Assembly (NCBI GenBank): GCA_964581825.1
Contig: CAZORB010000044.1
Coordinates: 1 to 27,835, forward strand
Reading direction: 5' to 3'
DNA: 27,835 nucleotides
Source: SYIM01 sp964581825
Lineage (GTDB): Bacteria; Pseudomonadota; Gammaproteobacteria; Burkholderiales; Burkholderiaceae_E
Below the pieces are notes generated by a model. That model saw only the letters and a list, made by a program, of their open reading frames with translations. It was not told where the DNA came from and did no database searches. Below, one piece after another: positions 1 through 7,016 of the stretch (the first letter of the stretch is position 1; every line of letters begins with the position of its first letter). Both the position numbers and the translations under genes were made by a program.

Positions 1-827
1 GCATTGGGATACACGCAGATGAAGGTATCGGCTTTTGCGGCGAGCTCGGCGATGTAGGGGCGCATGAGCGCAGCCCCCAGCGCGCAGTTCAACCCGATCG
101 AGATCGGCCGGGCATGTCGTACCGAGTTCCAGAACGCCTCAACGGTCTGCCCCGACAGGAGCCGTCCCGAGGCGTCGGTGACCGTGCCCGAGATCATCAC
201 CGGCAATCGCACGCCGCGGTCTTCAAACGCCTCGTCGATCGCAAAAAGCGCCGCCTTCGCATTGAGCGTGTCGAAGATGGTCTCGACCAGCAGCAGGTCA
301 ACGCCGCCTTCGATCAGTGCGCAGGTCTGCTCGTAGTAGGCCGCGCGAAGCTCCTCAAAGGTGACATTGCGCGCGCCCGGGTCGTTCACGTCCGGTGAAA
401 TCGAGGCGGTCTTGGGTTGCGGCCCCAGCGCGCCAGCGACAAAGCGCGGCCGCTCGGGTCGGTTGTAACGGTCGCGCGCCGCACACGCGAGCCGCGCTGA
501 CGCGAGATTCATCTCGCGCGCATGCTGCTCAAGCCCATAGTCGGCCTGCGCCACCGTGGTGGCACCAAACGTGTTGGTTTCGATGATGTCGGCGCCCGCC
601 TCCAGATAGGCCTCGTGAATGCCGGCGATCAGGTCGGGGCGGGTGAGCGACAGCAGTTCGTTATTGCCCTTCACATCGCGCGCATGGTCGGCAAACTGCG
701 TCCCGCGGTACTGTGCCTCGGAGAGCTTGTGCTGCTGAATCATGGTGCCCATCGCGCCATCCAGAATCAGGATGCGGCGGGCAAGCAGCGCGCGAAGCGT
801 CGCTTCAGTATCAGAGGAGTGGCGCAT
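1..827 (-). CDS. metH: Methionine synthase, homocysteine-methyltransferase (N-terminal) part, partial
   Basis: This is the start of cobalamin-dependent methionine synthase, which moves a methyl group from methyl-cobalamin to homocysteine in the cytoplasm. About 275 N-terminal residues are visible before the window edge. They read as the homocysteine-binding barrel: ILDGAMGTMIQ near residues 18-28, the ETNTFGATTVAQADYGL block, GALGPQPKTASISPDVND, and SIGLNCALGA, where Cys248 fits the first zinc ligand of the family. The ATG at 825-827 agrees with the family N-terminus, but no convincing Shine-Dalgarno precedes it. It diverges from the FAH gene at 946; I recognise no riboswitch in the 118 nt between them. 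In many betaproteobacteria metH is split into two genes; the truncation prevents deciding whether that holds here. Confidence 0.93.
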   Translation of the reverse strand, partial: MRHSSDTEATLRALLARRILILDGAMGTMIQQHKLSEAQYRGTQFADHARDVKGNNELLSLTRPDLIAGIHEAYLEAGADIIETNTFGATTVAQADYGLEQHAREMNLASARLACAARDRYNRPERPRFVAGALGPQPKTASISPDVNDPGARNVTFEELRAAYYEQTCALIEGGVDLLLVETIFDTLNAKAALFAIDEAFEDRGVRLPVMISGTVTDASGRLLSGQTVEAFWNSVRHARPISIGLNCALGAALMRPYIAELAAKADTFICVYPN

Positions 828-945
828 AGTCGTTATCGATAAGGTTGGGCAAGCCAAGGCGACTATGGTAGCAACGGCCTGCGACGAACTCGGGTATGGC
901 TCTGTCATCATTACGGGTTGAACCTTGCTTTCCTGGAGCCTCTTG

Positions 946-1641
946 ATGGGATTCGTCATTGATCCGCCCCCGGTCGTCTCGGTGCCCGTTGTGGGCACTG
1001 CAGACCGTTTTCCGGTGCGCCGCGTCTGGTGCGTCGGCCGTAACTATGTTGAGCATGCGAAGGAAATGGGCTTTACCGGCCGCGAGCCGCCGTTTTTCTT
1101 CGCCAAGCCGGCAGACGCACTGGTGGTCGTGCCCGATGGCATCACCGGCGACATGCCGTATCCCCCCGGCACGGACGACCTGCACCATGAAATCGAACTG
1201 GTGGTGGCCATTGGCGTGGGCGGCCGCTCAATCACTGCGGCCGATGCTGGCAAACATGTCTACGGCTATGCCATCGGACTCGACATGACGCGCCGCGACC
1301 TGCAGATGGTGGCGCGCAAGGCCGGCCGCCCCTGGGAGGTTGGCAAAGCGTTTGATGCGAGCGCACCCATTGGCCCCATCCACCGAGCTGGCTCCACCAC
1401 CCCTATGGCTTCGGGCGCCATCTCACTGGAGGTCAATGGCGCCACGCGCCAGGCAAGCGACGTCTCCAAACTGATCTGGAACATCGGCGAAATCATCGAG
1501 CACCTGTCGGCGTTATGGGAGCTCGCCCCCGGCGATCTGATTTACAGCGGCACGCCTGAAGGGGTGGCAGCCGTCGTGCGGGGTGACCTGATGGTGGGTC
1601 GCGTGGCGGGGCTGGGCGAACTGCGCGTGCGCGTCGTCTGA
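946..1641 (+). CDS. Fumarylacetoacetate hydrolase (FAH) family protein, fumarylpyruvate-hydrolase-like
   Basis: A 231-residue FAH-fold hydrolase. The family cleaves or hydrates 2,4-diketo acids such as fumarylpyruvate from the gentisate pathway. Visible signatures are WCVGRNYVEHAKEMG (28-42), the metal-binding HHEIELVVAIG with Glu82 and Glu84, GLDMTRRDLQ with Asp113, GRPWEVGKAFD with Lys134, and the C-terminal PGDLIYSGTPEGV. The length and GRPWEVGKAFD favour the short fumarylpyruvate hydrolase/acylpyruvase type over full-length FAH. The ATG at 946 is preceded by CTGGAG at a good distance; the TTG at 925 is in frame but less likely. It begins a co-directional unit, 15 nt before the dehydrogenase. 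I saw no gentisate dioxygenase nearby, so the substrate is inferred only from the family. Confidence 0.88.
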   Translation: MGFVIDPPPVVSVPVVGTADRFPVRRVWCVGRNYVEHAKEMGFTGREPPFFFAKPADALVVVPDGITGDMPYPPGTDDLHHEIELVVAIGVGGRSITAADAGKHVYGYAIGLDMTRRDLQMVARKAGRPWEVGKAFDASAPIGPIHRAGSTTPMASGAISLEVNGATRQASDVSKLIWNIGEIIEHLSALWELAPGDLIYSGTPEGVAAVVRGDLMVGRVAGLGELRVRVV

Positions 1642-1659
1642 GTCAGGGGTGCGGGCGTG

Positions 1660-2763
1660 ATGGAGCACCTGATCCCGACGGTTGCGCTGCGAGCCTGGGT
1701 CATCGACCTGTTTCGTGCCGCAGGCTCTCACCAGGTCGAGGCGGAACTCACCGCACACCATCTGGTGGGTGCCAATCTCGCCGGTCACGATTCGCACGGC
1801 GTCGGCATGGCGCCCCGCTATGTGCAGTCGCTGTTGAACGACGAACTGCAGTTGAATCAGCGGGTCGAGATCATCAGCGATGCGGGCAGTCTCCTGGTGG
1901 TGGATGGCCAACGCGGCATGGGCCAGTCGGTCACGCATCAGGCGATGGAGATTGCGATCGCCCGTGCCCGCCAGCAGGGCACCTGCGTAATGGGGCTTCG
2001 CAACACACACCACCTGGGCCGCGTGGGCCACTGGGCCGAGCAGGCCATCGCGGCCGGTCTGGTCTCGATTCATTTCACCAATGCGGTCAGCCGCATGCCG
2101 ATGGTGGCGCCGCATGGCGGCGGCCGGGCACGCTATCTCACCAATCCCTTCACCGTCGGTATTCCTATCCCCGGCGGCGAGCCCATCGTCCTCGACTTCG
2201 CCACCAGCGCGATCGCCCAGGGCAAGGCCCGGGTGGCCTACAACAAGGGCGTTCGCGTGCCGGCAGGTAGCCTGCTCGATGCGCAGGGTCGACCCACCGA
2301 TGATCCTGCAGTCATGTTCGAGCCCGAGGGCGGGCCATTTGGCGCGCTGCGCACCGCGGGCGGACACAAGGGCCATGCGCTCGCGATGGTCTGCGAGCTG
2401 CTCGGTGCTGCGCTCTCGGGCGCAGACACCATGCAGCCCGCCACACCCTTGCCGGTTCATGGGGTGTGGAACAACATGCTCGCGATCGTGTTCGATCCGC
2501 AGCGCCTGGGTACCGGGCAGTGGTTCGAGACGCAGGCGCGCGAGTTCATCGAATGGGTTCGCGCCACGCCGCCGTCTTCAGACAACACCGAGGGCGCGGT
2601 GCAGGTGCCGGGCGACCCCGAGCGCGCGGCGCGCCGCGCCCGCGCGCACCAGATCCCGATTGACACCGGCACCCTCACACAACTCGACCAGGCCTCAGCG
2701 TCGATTGCGGCGCGCTTTGGGCAATCGCCAGGACCCTTATCCGCGCTCGAGCGCGGCTGTTAA
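1660..2763 (+). CDS. Ldh2/malate-lactate-ureidoglycolate dehydrogenase family oxidoreductase
   Basis: A 367-residue NAD(P)-dependent 2-hydroxyacid dehydrogenase of the Ldh2/MDH-2 family, which is unrelated in fold to classical lactate dehydrogenase. It interconverts 2-hydroxy and 2-oxo acids. Family marks include the N-terminal GANLAGHDSHGVGMAPRY, the catalytic-His segment RNTHHLGRVGHW (His118), VLDFATSAIAQGKARVAYNKG and AGGHKGHALAMVCELLGAALSG. The overall look is closest to YbiC/hydroxycarboxylate dehydrogenase B. An in-frame GTG at 1657 directly precedes the ATG, and an AGGGG Shine-Dalgarno at 1645-1649 could serve either. It sits 15-18 nt after the FAH gene and 12 nt before the thioesterase, so co-transcription is likely. 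The exact substrate cannot be read from sequence. Confidence 0.9.
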   Translation: MEHLIPTVALRAWVIDLFRAAGSHQVEAELTAHHLVGANLAGHDSHGVGMAPRYVQSLLNDELQLNQRVEIISDAGSLLVVDGQRGMGQSVTHQAMEIAIARARQQGTCVMGLRNTHHLGRVGHWAEQAIAAGLVSIHFTNAVSRMPMVAPHGGGRARYLTNPFTVGIPIPGGEPIVLDFATSAIAQGKARVAYNKGVRVPAGSLLDAQGRPTDDPAVMFEPEGGPFGALRTAGGHKGHALAMVCELLGAALSGADTMQPATPLPVHGVWNNMLAIVFDPQRLGTGQWFETQAREFIEWVRATPPSSDNTEGAVQVPGDPERAARRARAHQIPIDTGTLTQLDQASASIAARFGQSPGPLSALERGC

Positions 2764-2775
2764 CCGGAGCGCGCC

Positions 2776-3201
2776 ATGTCGGCCACCCGCGAATTCATCA
2801 TGCCCATCCGGATTGCGTTTGGCGACTGTGATCCGGCGGGCATCGTTTACTTCCCCAACTTCTTCCGCTGGTTCGACGCCGGCATGCACGAGATGTTCGC
2901 CGCGGTCGGGATGTCGGCCGAAAAGGTCAGCCGCGAGACCGGACTGGTGGTCTGGCCCTCCATCGACGCAAAGGCCACGTTTCACGCGCCGGCACGTACC
3001 GGCGATCTGGTTGAGGTGCGCTCCAGCGTCTCCGAATGGCGAAGCCGCACCTTCGTCATGTCGCACCGAATCCTTCGGGGCGATACGCTGATCTGCGATG
3101 GCACGGTGCTGCGCTTTGTGGGCGAACGCCAGCCCGGCCATGACGACGTCAAGCTGCGCACCGTGCCGGTACCCGACTGGATGCGCCAGGCTTTCGACTA
3201 A
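2776..3201 (+). CDS. Acyl-CoA thioesterase, 4-hydroxybenzoyl-CoA thioesterase type
   Basis: A 141-residue hot-dog-fold thioesterase that hydrolyses acyl-CoA or aroyl-CoA esters. The N-terminal RIAFGDCDPAGIVYFPNFF motif is the classic 4-hydroxybenzoyl-CoA thioesterase signature, and Asp19 aligns with the catalytic aspartate of the Pseudomonas enzyme. FRWFDAGMHEMF follows on the central helix. The length is typical. The ATG at 2776 has GGAG about 7 nt upstream; a second in-frame ATG at 2800 would leave only four residues before the strand and is less likely. It is the third gene of the 946-3617 unit. The family often acts on benzoate-type CoA esters, which would fit an aromatic-acid role together with the FAH gene, but this is inference from context. 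Confidence 0.9.
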   Translation: MSATREFIMPIRIAFGDCDPAGIVYFPNFFRWFDAGMHEMFAAVGMSAEKVSRETGLVVWPSIDAKATFHAPARTGDLVEVRSSVSEWRSRTFVMSHRILRGDTLICDGTVLRFVGERQPGHDDVKLRTVPVPDWMRQAFD

Positions 3202-3212
3202 GCAAGAGCGAC

Positions 3213-3617
3213 ATGGCAACAACGCCGTCCCCTGAGCTGCTCGACTCGATCGCGCTCGTATCGACGCTCGGTACCCGATCGGCGGGTTCGGTCATTGTGT
3301 CCGGGTCGCATGGCGGTGTGTCCGCCGCCAGTTTTGTGGTGGACCATCCGCACCGGCCGCTGGTGGTGTTTTTCAACGATGCCGGCATCGGCAAGGATCG
3401 CGCCGGGATCGCCGGCCTTCCCATGCTCGAGGCCATTGGCGTGGCAGGCTGCGCCTACTCGCACCACTCCGCCCGAATCGGCGAGGCTGCAGACGGTTGG
3501 GCGCACGGCATCATCAGTCACCTCAATGACACGGCGCGCGGCCTGGGCATTCAGCCGGGTGACCGGGTTGACGCGGTGGTCGCGGCGCTTCTGGGCGGCG
3601 AACACGCTCAGCGCTAG
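3213..3617 (+). CDS. Conserved-looking protein of unknown function (GSHGG / FFNDAGIGKDRAGI / HHSARIGEA)
   Basis: A 134-residue predicted cytoplasmic protein that I do not assign to a named family. It has no signal peptide, membrane segment or cysteine cluster; one Cys is at about residue 78. Three glycine-rich stretches look like active-site or binding loops: VIVSGSHGGVSAASFVV (27-43), VVFFNDAGIGKDRAGIAGLP (51-70) and YSHHSARIGEAADGW (80-94), followed by GIISHLNDTARGLG (97-110). The hydrophobic strand-plus-loop rhythm suggests a small alpha/beta enzyme. It starts 11 nt after the thioesterase with no promoter-sized gap, so it is the last gene of the FAH-Ldh2-thioesterase unit and probably shares its pathway. 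Coding is supported by codon-position GC bias and tight spacing. Confidence 0.75.
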   Translation: MATTPSPELLDSIALVSTLGTRSAGSVIVSGSHGGVSAASFVVDHPHRPLVVFFNDAGIGKDRAGIAGLPMLEAIGVAGCAYSHHSARIGEAADGWAHGIISHLNDTARGLGIQPGDRVDAVVAALLGGEHAQR

Positions 3618-3749
3618 TCGGGGCGGGCAATCCCCCAGCACCGCTGCGACCGCAACCCGACGCCGCGCCGGGCTTCGGGCATCATTACGGCTTACATCCA
3701 ATCGTCGGGGCGGTTGCCACGACACCTTTTCTCACGTTCGTTTAGCGCC

Positions 3750-4163
3750 ATGCATCCATTTCATCTGGCATTTCCGGTTCGCGACCTCGCCGAGGCGCGC
3801 GCTTTCTACGGCGATCTGCTTGGCTGCCCGGAGGGTCGCAGCAGCCCCGAGTGGATCGACTTCAATCTGTACGGCCATCAGGTCGTCGCGCATCTGTCAC
3901 CGGACGAAACACGCTCTGCCGCCACCAACGCGGTCGATGGCGACAACGTTCCAGTGCGGCATTTCGGCGTGGTGCTGCCGATGGACGAGTGGGACACGCT
4001 TGCCGAGAAACTTCGGGCCGCGGGTCAGCGCTTCATCATCGAACCGCATATTCGCTTCAAGGGCGAAGTCGGGGAACAGGCCACCATGTTTTTCCTCGAC
4101 CCGTCTGGCAACGCGCTTGAATTCAAGGCGTTTCGCGACCTCGCCTCGCTGTTTGCCAAATAA
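3750..4163 (+). CDS. VOC-fold (glyoxalase/bleomycin-resistance/dioxygenase) family protein
   Basis: A 137-residue vicinal-oxygen-chelate protein with two beta-alpha-beta-beta-beta units. The first opens with FHLAFPVRDLAEARAFYGDLLG (4-25). The second contains HFGVVLPMDEWDTLAEKLRAAG and ends with FFLDPSGNALEFKAF. His5, His71 and Glu124 are at positions expected for metal ligands in this superfamily. Members include glyoxalase I, extradiol dioxygenases and resistance proteins, so the reaction is unknown. An in-frame TTG at 3714 would add 12 residues, but the ATG at 3750 places the first strand at the usual distance from the N-terminus. It lies 132 nt after the unknown gene and 6 nt before the rhodanese, so it probably heads its own two-gene unit. 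Confidence 0.85.
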   Translation: MHPFHLAFPVRDLAEARAFYGDLLGCPEGRSSPEWIDFNLYGHQVVAHLSPDETRSAATNAVDGDNVPVRHFGVVLPMDEWDTLAEKLRAAGQRFIIEPHIRFKGEVGEQATMFFLDPSGNALEFKAFRDLASLFAK

Positions 4164-4169
4164 CGCGCC

Positions 4170-4562
4170 GTGCAGCATCTGCTCCCGCGCGAAGCGCACG
4201 CGTTTATCGGGCAACACCCGGATGCGCTGTTCGTCGACTGCCGCAGTGACGCCGAGTACTTCTTCGTGGGTCACGCGACCGGGTCCATTCATGTGGCGTG
4301 GTGCGAGGCCCCCGACTGGGAACTGAATCCGAATTTCGTCTCTGAAGTCAGGAAGTTCGCGGCGCACGTGACCGATCGGCCTGTGGTACTGATCTGCCGC
4401 AGCGGCCGCCGCTCGGCTGAAGCGGGGCACGCGCTCGAGCAGGCGGGTTTCACGCAGGTGTACAACGTGACCCACGGCTTTGAGGGCGATCTGAACGCCG
4501 ATCGGCAGCGCGGCAAGCTCAACGGCTGGCGGTTTGATGGACTCCCCTGGGAGCAGTTCTGA
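4170..4562 (+). CDS. Single-domain rhodanese-like protein
   Basis: A 130-residue protein consisting of one rhodanese domain. These proteins carry persulfide sulfur on a catalytic cysteine and pass it to acceptors such as cyanide or thiols. The sequence shows the CH2A-like segment FVDCRSDAEYFFVGHATGSI (21-40) and the active-site loop CRSGRRS (76-82) with Cys76 after the VVLI strand, then EQAGFTQVYNVTHGFEGDLN and the terminal GWRFDGLPWEQ, which is common in single-domain rhodaneses. The six-residue loop beginning with Cys fits a sulfurtransferase rather than a Cdc25-type phosphatase. The start is GTG at 4170, only 6 nt after the VOC stop, so translational coupling is plausible. A GC-rich hairpin follows the stop. 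Confidence 0.9.
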   Translation: MQHLLPREAHAFIGQHPDALFVDCRSDAEYFFVGHATGSIHVAWCEAPDWELNPNFVSEVRKFAAHVTDRPVVLICRSGRRSAEAGHALEQAGFTQVYNVTHGFEGDLNADRQRGKLNGWRFDGLPWEQF

Positions 4563-4577
4563 TCGGGTAGCCGCCAC

Positions 4578-4593
4578 GCGCGGCCCCCCGCGC
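4578..4593. terminator. GC-rich hairpin between convergent genes
   Basis: A perfect 6-bp inverted repeat, GCGCGG then CCCC then CCGCGC, fills the 31-nt gap between the rhodanese stop (4562) and the stop of the COG0523-like gene (4594). Its position between convergent genes suggests a two-way transcription barrier. No T-run follows on either strand, so it is not a canonical intrinsic terminator. Confidence 0.35.
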
Positions 4594-5553
4594 TCACGAC
4601 CCGAGATCGCAGGCTTTCAGCTGATCGGCGAGCCCGGCGAGCCGCTCACGAAATGCGTAGATCTCGCGCGCATCAAGCGTAATCTGAACCCGGCTGTCGC
4701 GGCGCCATAGCGCGGGCTCGCAACCACCGTCCCGAAACCGATACCAGTCGCGTTCAGTGCGCAGCACCGCCTCAATCTCGATCATCGGGTTGCGTGCAAG
4801 CGGCTCGAAGGACCGGACCAGCTGTGCCCGATCGAACCGACGTTCGGCCGATGCGCGCCACAGCCAGCGCCAACGCGGCGCCTCGACCGCAATCTCGCCA
4901 GGCATTGCAAGCCACTGCGCAAGCGGCTCGCTCGCCGCGCCGTCCTGGGGCACCGTCAGCCAAGGCAGCGGCTCGCCCATCCGCCACACCTGTATTGCCG
5001 CAGCAAATGCACCTTGCCCGCCGAGTTGAGTCAGCAACGCTACCAGCCGATCGGCCTCGCCCCGAGGCCACTGCGCCGGACACGCCAGCACCACCCGATC
5101 CGCACTCTGAACCTGCTCGGTGAGCCAGCGGCGCTGCGCGCCGGCAAGCCGTTGGTCGAGTCGGCTTGCATCGACCACGCTGATGAGCTCGGTCAGCTGC
5201 AGCGCGCCCGAAAGCCCCGGCGCACGCAGCGCATCGACAAACGCTGCCGGGTGCGCGCCGCCGTTCAGATCGACCAGCAATCGGGCCCACGGGCCCCGCC
5301 GCATCAGCTTTCTGAGCGCCGCACCAAGCGCCGCGCTCGCCGTACAACACGCGCAGCCCCCAATCCGCTCGACACCAGGATCGGCTCGCTCGCCGCGCTC
5401 GGCTGTCACGTCAGTTTGCCGGGGGAATTTAAAGTCTTCGCCGCGATCGATGATGAGCGCCCAAGGCGCCGAGGCGGCCACACGCCACTGTTCGATCAAC
5501 CCCGTCTTTGCCGGCGAGGCGAGCCCCGCCACCACCGTCACTGGCAGCCGCAC
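4594..5553 (-). CDS. Degenerate CobW/COG0523-family protein with CxCC motif, probably not a normal GTPase
   Basis: A 319-residue protein that aligns by eye with the CobW/COG0523 metallochaperone GTPases. The family metal motif is present as IGGCACCT, with Cys67, Cys69 and Cys70 as CxCC. The strand order is also recognisable: VTVVAG at the P-loop, LLVDLNGGAHPAA in place of the usual ETTG-A-DP segment, and ISVVDASRL. However, the P-loop reads GLASPAKT (10-17), with Ala15 where Gly is expected before Lys, and the guanine-recognition NKxD is replaced by LACPAQ (156-161). The C-terminal half is Trp/Arg-rich and resembles the CobW C-terminal domain only loosely. The start is GTG with GAGG just upstream. 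It lies 4 nt after the trkH stop as the last gene of the leftward run. Confidence 0.72.
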   Translation of the reverse strand: MRLPVTVVAGLASPAKTGLIEQWRVAASAPWALIIDRGEDFKFPRQTDVTAERGERADPGVERIGGCACCTASAALGAALRKLMRRGPWARLLVDLNGGAHPAAFVDALRAPGLSGALQLTELISVVDASRLDQRLAGAQRRWLTEQVQSADRVVLACPAQWPRGEADRLVALLTQLGGQGAFAAAIQVWRMGEPLPWLTVPQDGAASEPLAQWLAMPGEIAVEAPRWRWLWRASAERRFDRAQLVRSFEPLARNPMIEIEAVLRTERDWYRFRDGGCEPALWRRDSRVQITLDAREIYAFRERLAGLADQLKACDLGS

Positions 5554-5557
5554 GCCC

Positions 5558-7015
5558 TCAGCGCCTCCAGAACGCCGGTGTCAGCACCGCAAAAAACGTG
5601 AGCAGTTCCAGCCGGCCGGCCAGCATGGCCAACGCAAGCAGCACCGCCTGAAAGTCGTTGAGCGAGCTGAAATTCTCAGCGGGGCCAAAGCGGCCCAGCG
5701 CGGGGCCAAGATTGTTGACCGAGGCCACCACAGCCGACAGCGCGGAATCGAAATCAAGACCCGTGAGCACCATCACGAAGGTAAGCACTACCTGCGTGAC
5801 CCCCCAGAGCAGCATGAAACCAAACACCGAATAGATAACCCGCTCTTCAACCGAATTACCGTTGATCGACAGCGGAATGACCGCGTGCGGATGAACCAGG
5901 CGCTTTAACTCGCGACCGGCCTGCTTCAACAGGATGATTGCGCGCACCATCTTGATGCCGCCTCCGGTCGAGCCTGCGGATGACGCGACGCAGGCCAGAA
6001 ACACCATCCAGAGCGGCGCGAACAGCGGCCACTGCGCGTAGTCGCGGGTCATGAAGCCAGTGGAGGTTGCCACCGAAATCGTGTTGAAAACGCCGTGCCG
6101 CAAGGCTTCCGCAAACGTCTCGTAGACCTGCTCCCACATCAGCAGCACAGTGATGCCCACAGCACTCACCAAAATGAGCAGTACCGATGACGACGCCTCG
6201 AGGTCACGCAGATAGGCGCCTGGCGATCGGCTGCGCAGCGCAAGAAAATGCGTCCCGAAGTTGATGGTTGACAGCACCATGAACACCGACAGCACCGCTT
6301 CGATCCGCAGCGAATCAAACGCACCGATACTCGCGTCGCGGGTGGAAAACCCGCCCAGCGACACGGTGGACAACGCATGGCAGAGCGCATCGAACGGCGC
6401 CATGCCAGCCGCCCACAACGCCAAACCGCACAAAACCGTGAGCGACACATAGCCCGCCCACATGTACTTGGCCGTCTGGGTGATTCGCGGGGTGAGTTTG
6501 CCCTCTTTCATTGGCCCAGGCGTCTCGGCACGAAACAACTGCATACCGCCCACGCCCAAGAGCGGCAGCACCGCCACCACCATCACGATAATGCCCATGC
6601 CGCCGAACCACTGCAGCGTGTGCCGCCACAGATTGACCGATTGCGGCAGCGTATCCAGCCCTGAAATGACGGTGGCGCCGGTGGTGGTGAGCCCCGACAT
6701 CGTTTCCATGAACACCTTGGCCACCGACAGCTGCGGGCAGGCCACCAGGAGCGGCGGCATCGATACTGCGGTGACCAGCAGCCAGCCAAATACCACCAGC
6801 AGTGCGCCATCGCGCGGCTGTACCTCGCGGCGGTTGTTGCGGGTAGCGAGCCACATCACGAGGCCGGTGGCCAAGCAGCCCGCAGCCGACATCGCAAATA
6901 CCCCATGCATCCCGTCAGCCGCCGACAGCGACCAGGCGAGCGCCGGCAGGAATGCCAGCGAGTACATCATCAAGAGGCTTCCCAGAACCGGGGCGACAAC
7001 GAGTAGACGAAGCAC
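5558..7015 (-). CDS. trkH: Trk potassium uptake protein TrkH
   Basis: The membrane-spanning K+-translocating subunit of the Trk system, about 485 residues. Four pore loops with selectivity-filter segments are visible: TTGATV (111-116), STVSLGGFSTRD (SLGG 219-222), SVATSTGFMTRD (STGF 318-321) and VNNLGPALG (NNLG 434-437). Between them lie hydrophobic helices and the SSAGSTGGGIK loop. I prefer the GTG at 7013-7015, one base past the trkA stop, because it gives the typical start MLRLLVVAPVLGSLLMMYSL. An in-frame TTG at 7054 would add 13 polar residues inside trkA. TrkA, the cytosolic NAD-binding regulator, is encoded directly upstream, so the two subunits are made from one message. Confidence 0.95.
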   Translation of the reverse strand: MLRLLVVAPVLGSLLMMYSLAFLPALAWSLSAADGMHGVFAMSAAGCLATGLVMWLATRNNRREVQPRDGALLVVFGWLLVTAVSMPPLLVACPQLSVAKVFMETMSGLTTTGATVISGLDTLPQSVNLWRHTLQWFGGMGIIVMVVAVLPLLGVGGMQLFRAETPGPMKEGKLTPRITQTAKYMWAGYVSLTVLCGLALWAAGMAPFDALCHALSTVSLGGFSTRDASIGAFDSLRIEAVLSVFMVLSTINFGTHFLALRSRSPGAYLRDLEASSSVLLILVSAVGITVLLMWEQVYETFAEALRHGVFNTISVATSTGFMTRDYAQWPLFAPLWMVFLACVASSAGSTGGGIKMVRAIILLKQAGRELKRLVHPHAVIPLSINGNSVEERVIYSVFGFMLLWGVTQVVLTFVMVLTGLDFDSALSAVVASVNNLGPALGRFGPAENFSSLNDFQAVLLALAMLAGRLELLTFFAVLTPAFWRR

Positions 7016-7016
7016 G

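Noticed and set aside
828..945. Possible SAH or cobalamin riboswitch upstream of metH.
   Set aside because: The 118-nt divergent gap shows neither the SAH-riboswitch core nor a B12-box that I can recognise.
1513..2460. Long minus-strand open frame opposite the Ldh2 gene (315 codons).
   Set aside because: It is a shadow of the dehydrogenase in high-GC DNA; its translation is His/Arg/Ala-rich with no recognisable motifs.
906..3690. CATCATTACGG occurs at 906-916 and again at 3680-3690, both upstream of plus-strand genes.
   Set aside because: An 11-nt repeat is expected many times by chance in a window of this size, and neither copy has a -35 at a proper distance.
3617..3713. Direct repeat GTCGGGGCGG at 3617-3626 and 3704-3713.
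   Set aside because: Ten GC-rich bases in a GC-rich genome are not significant, and no mobile-element features accompany them.
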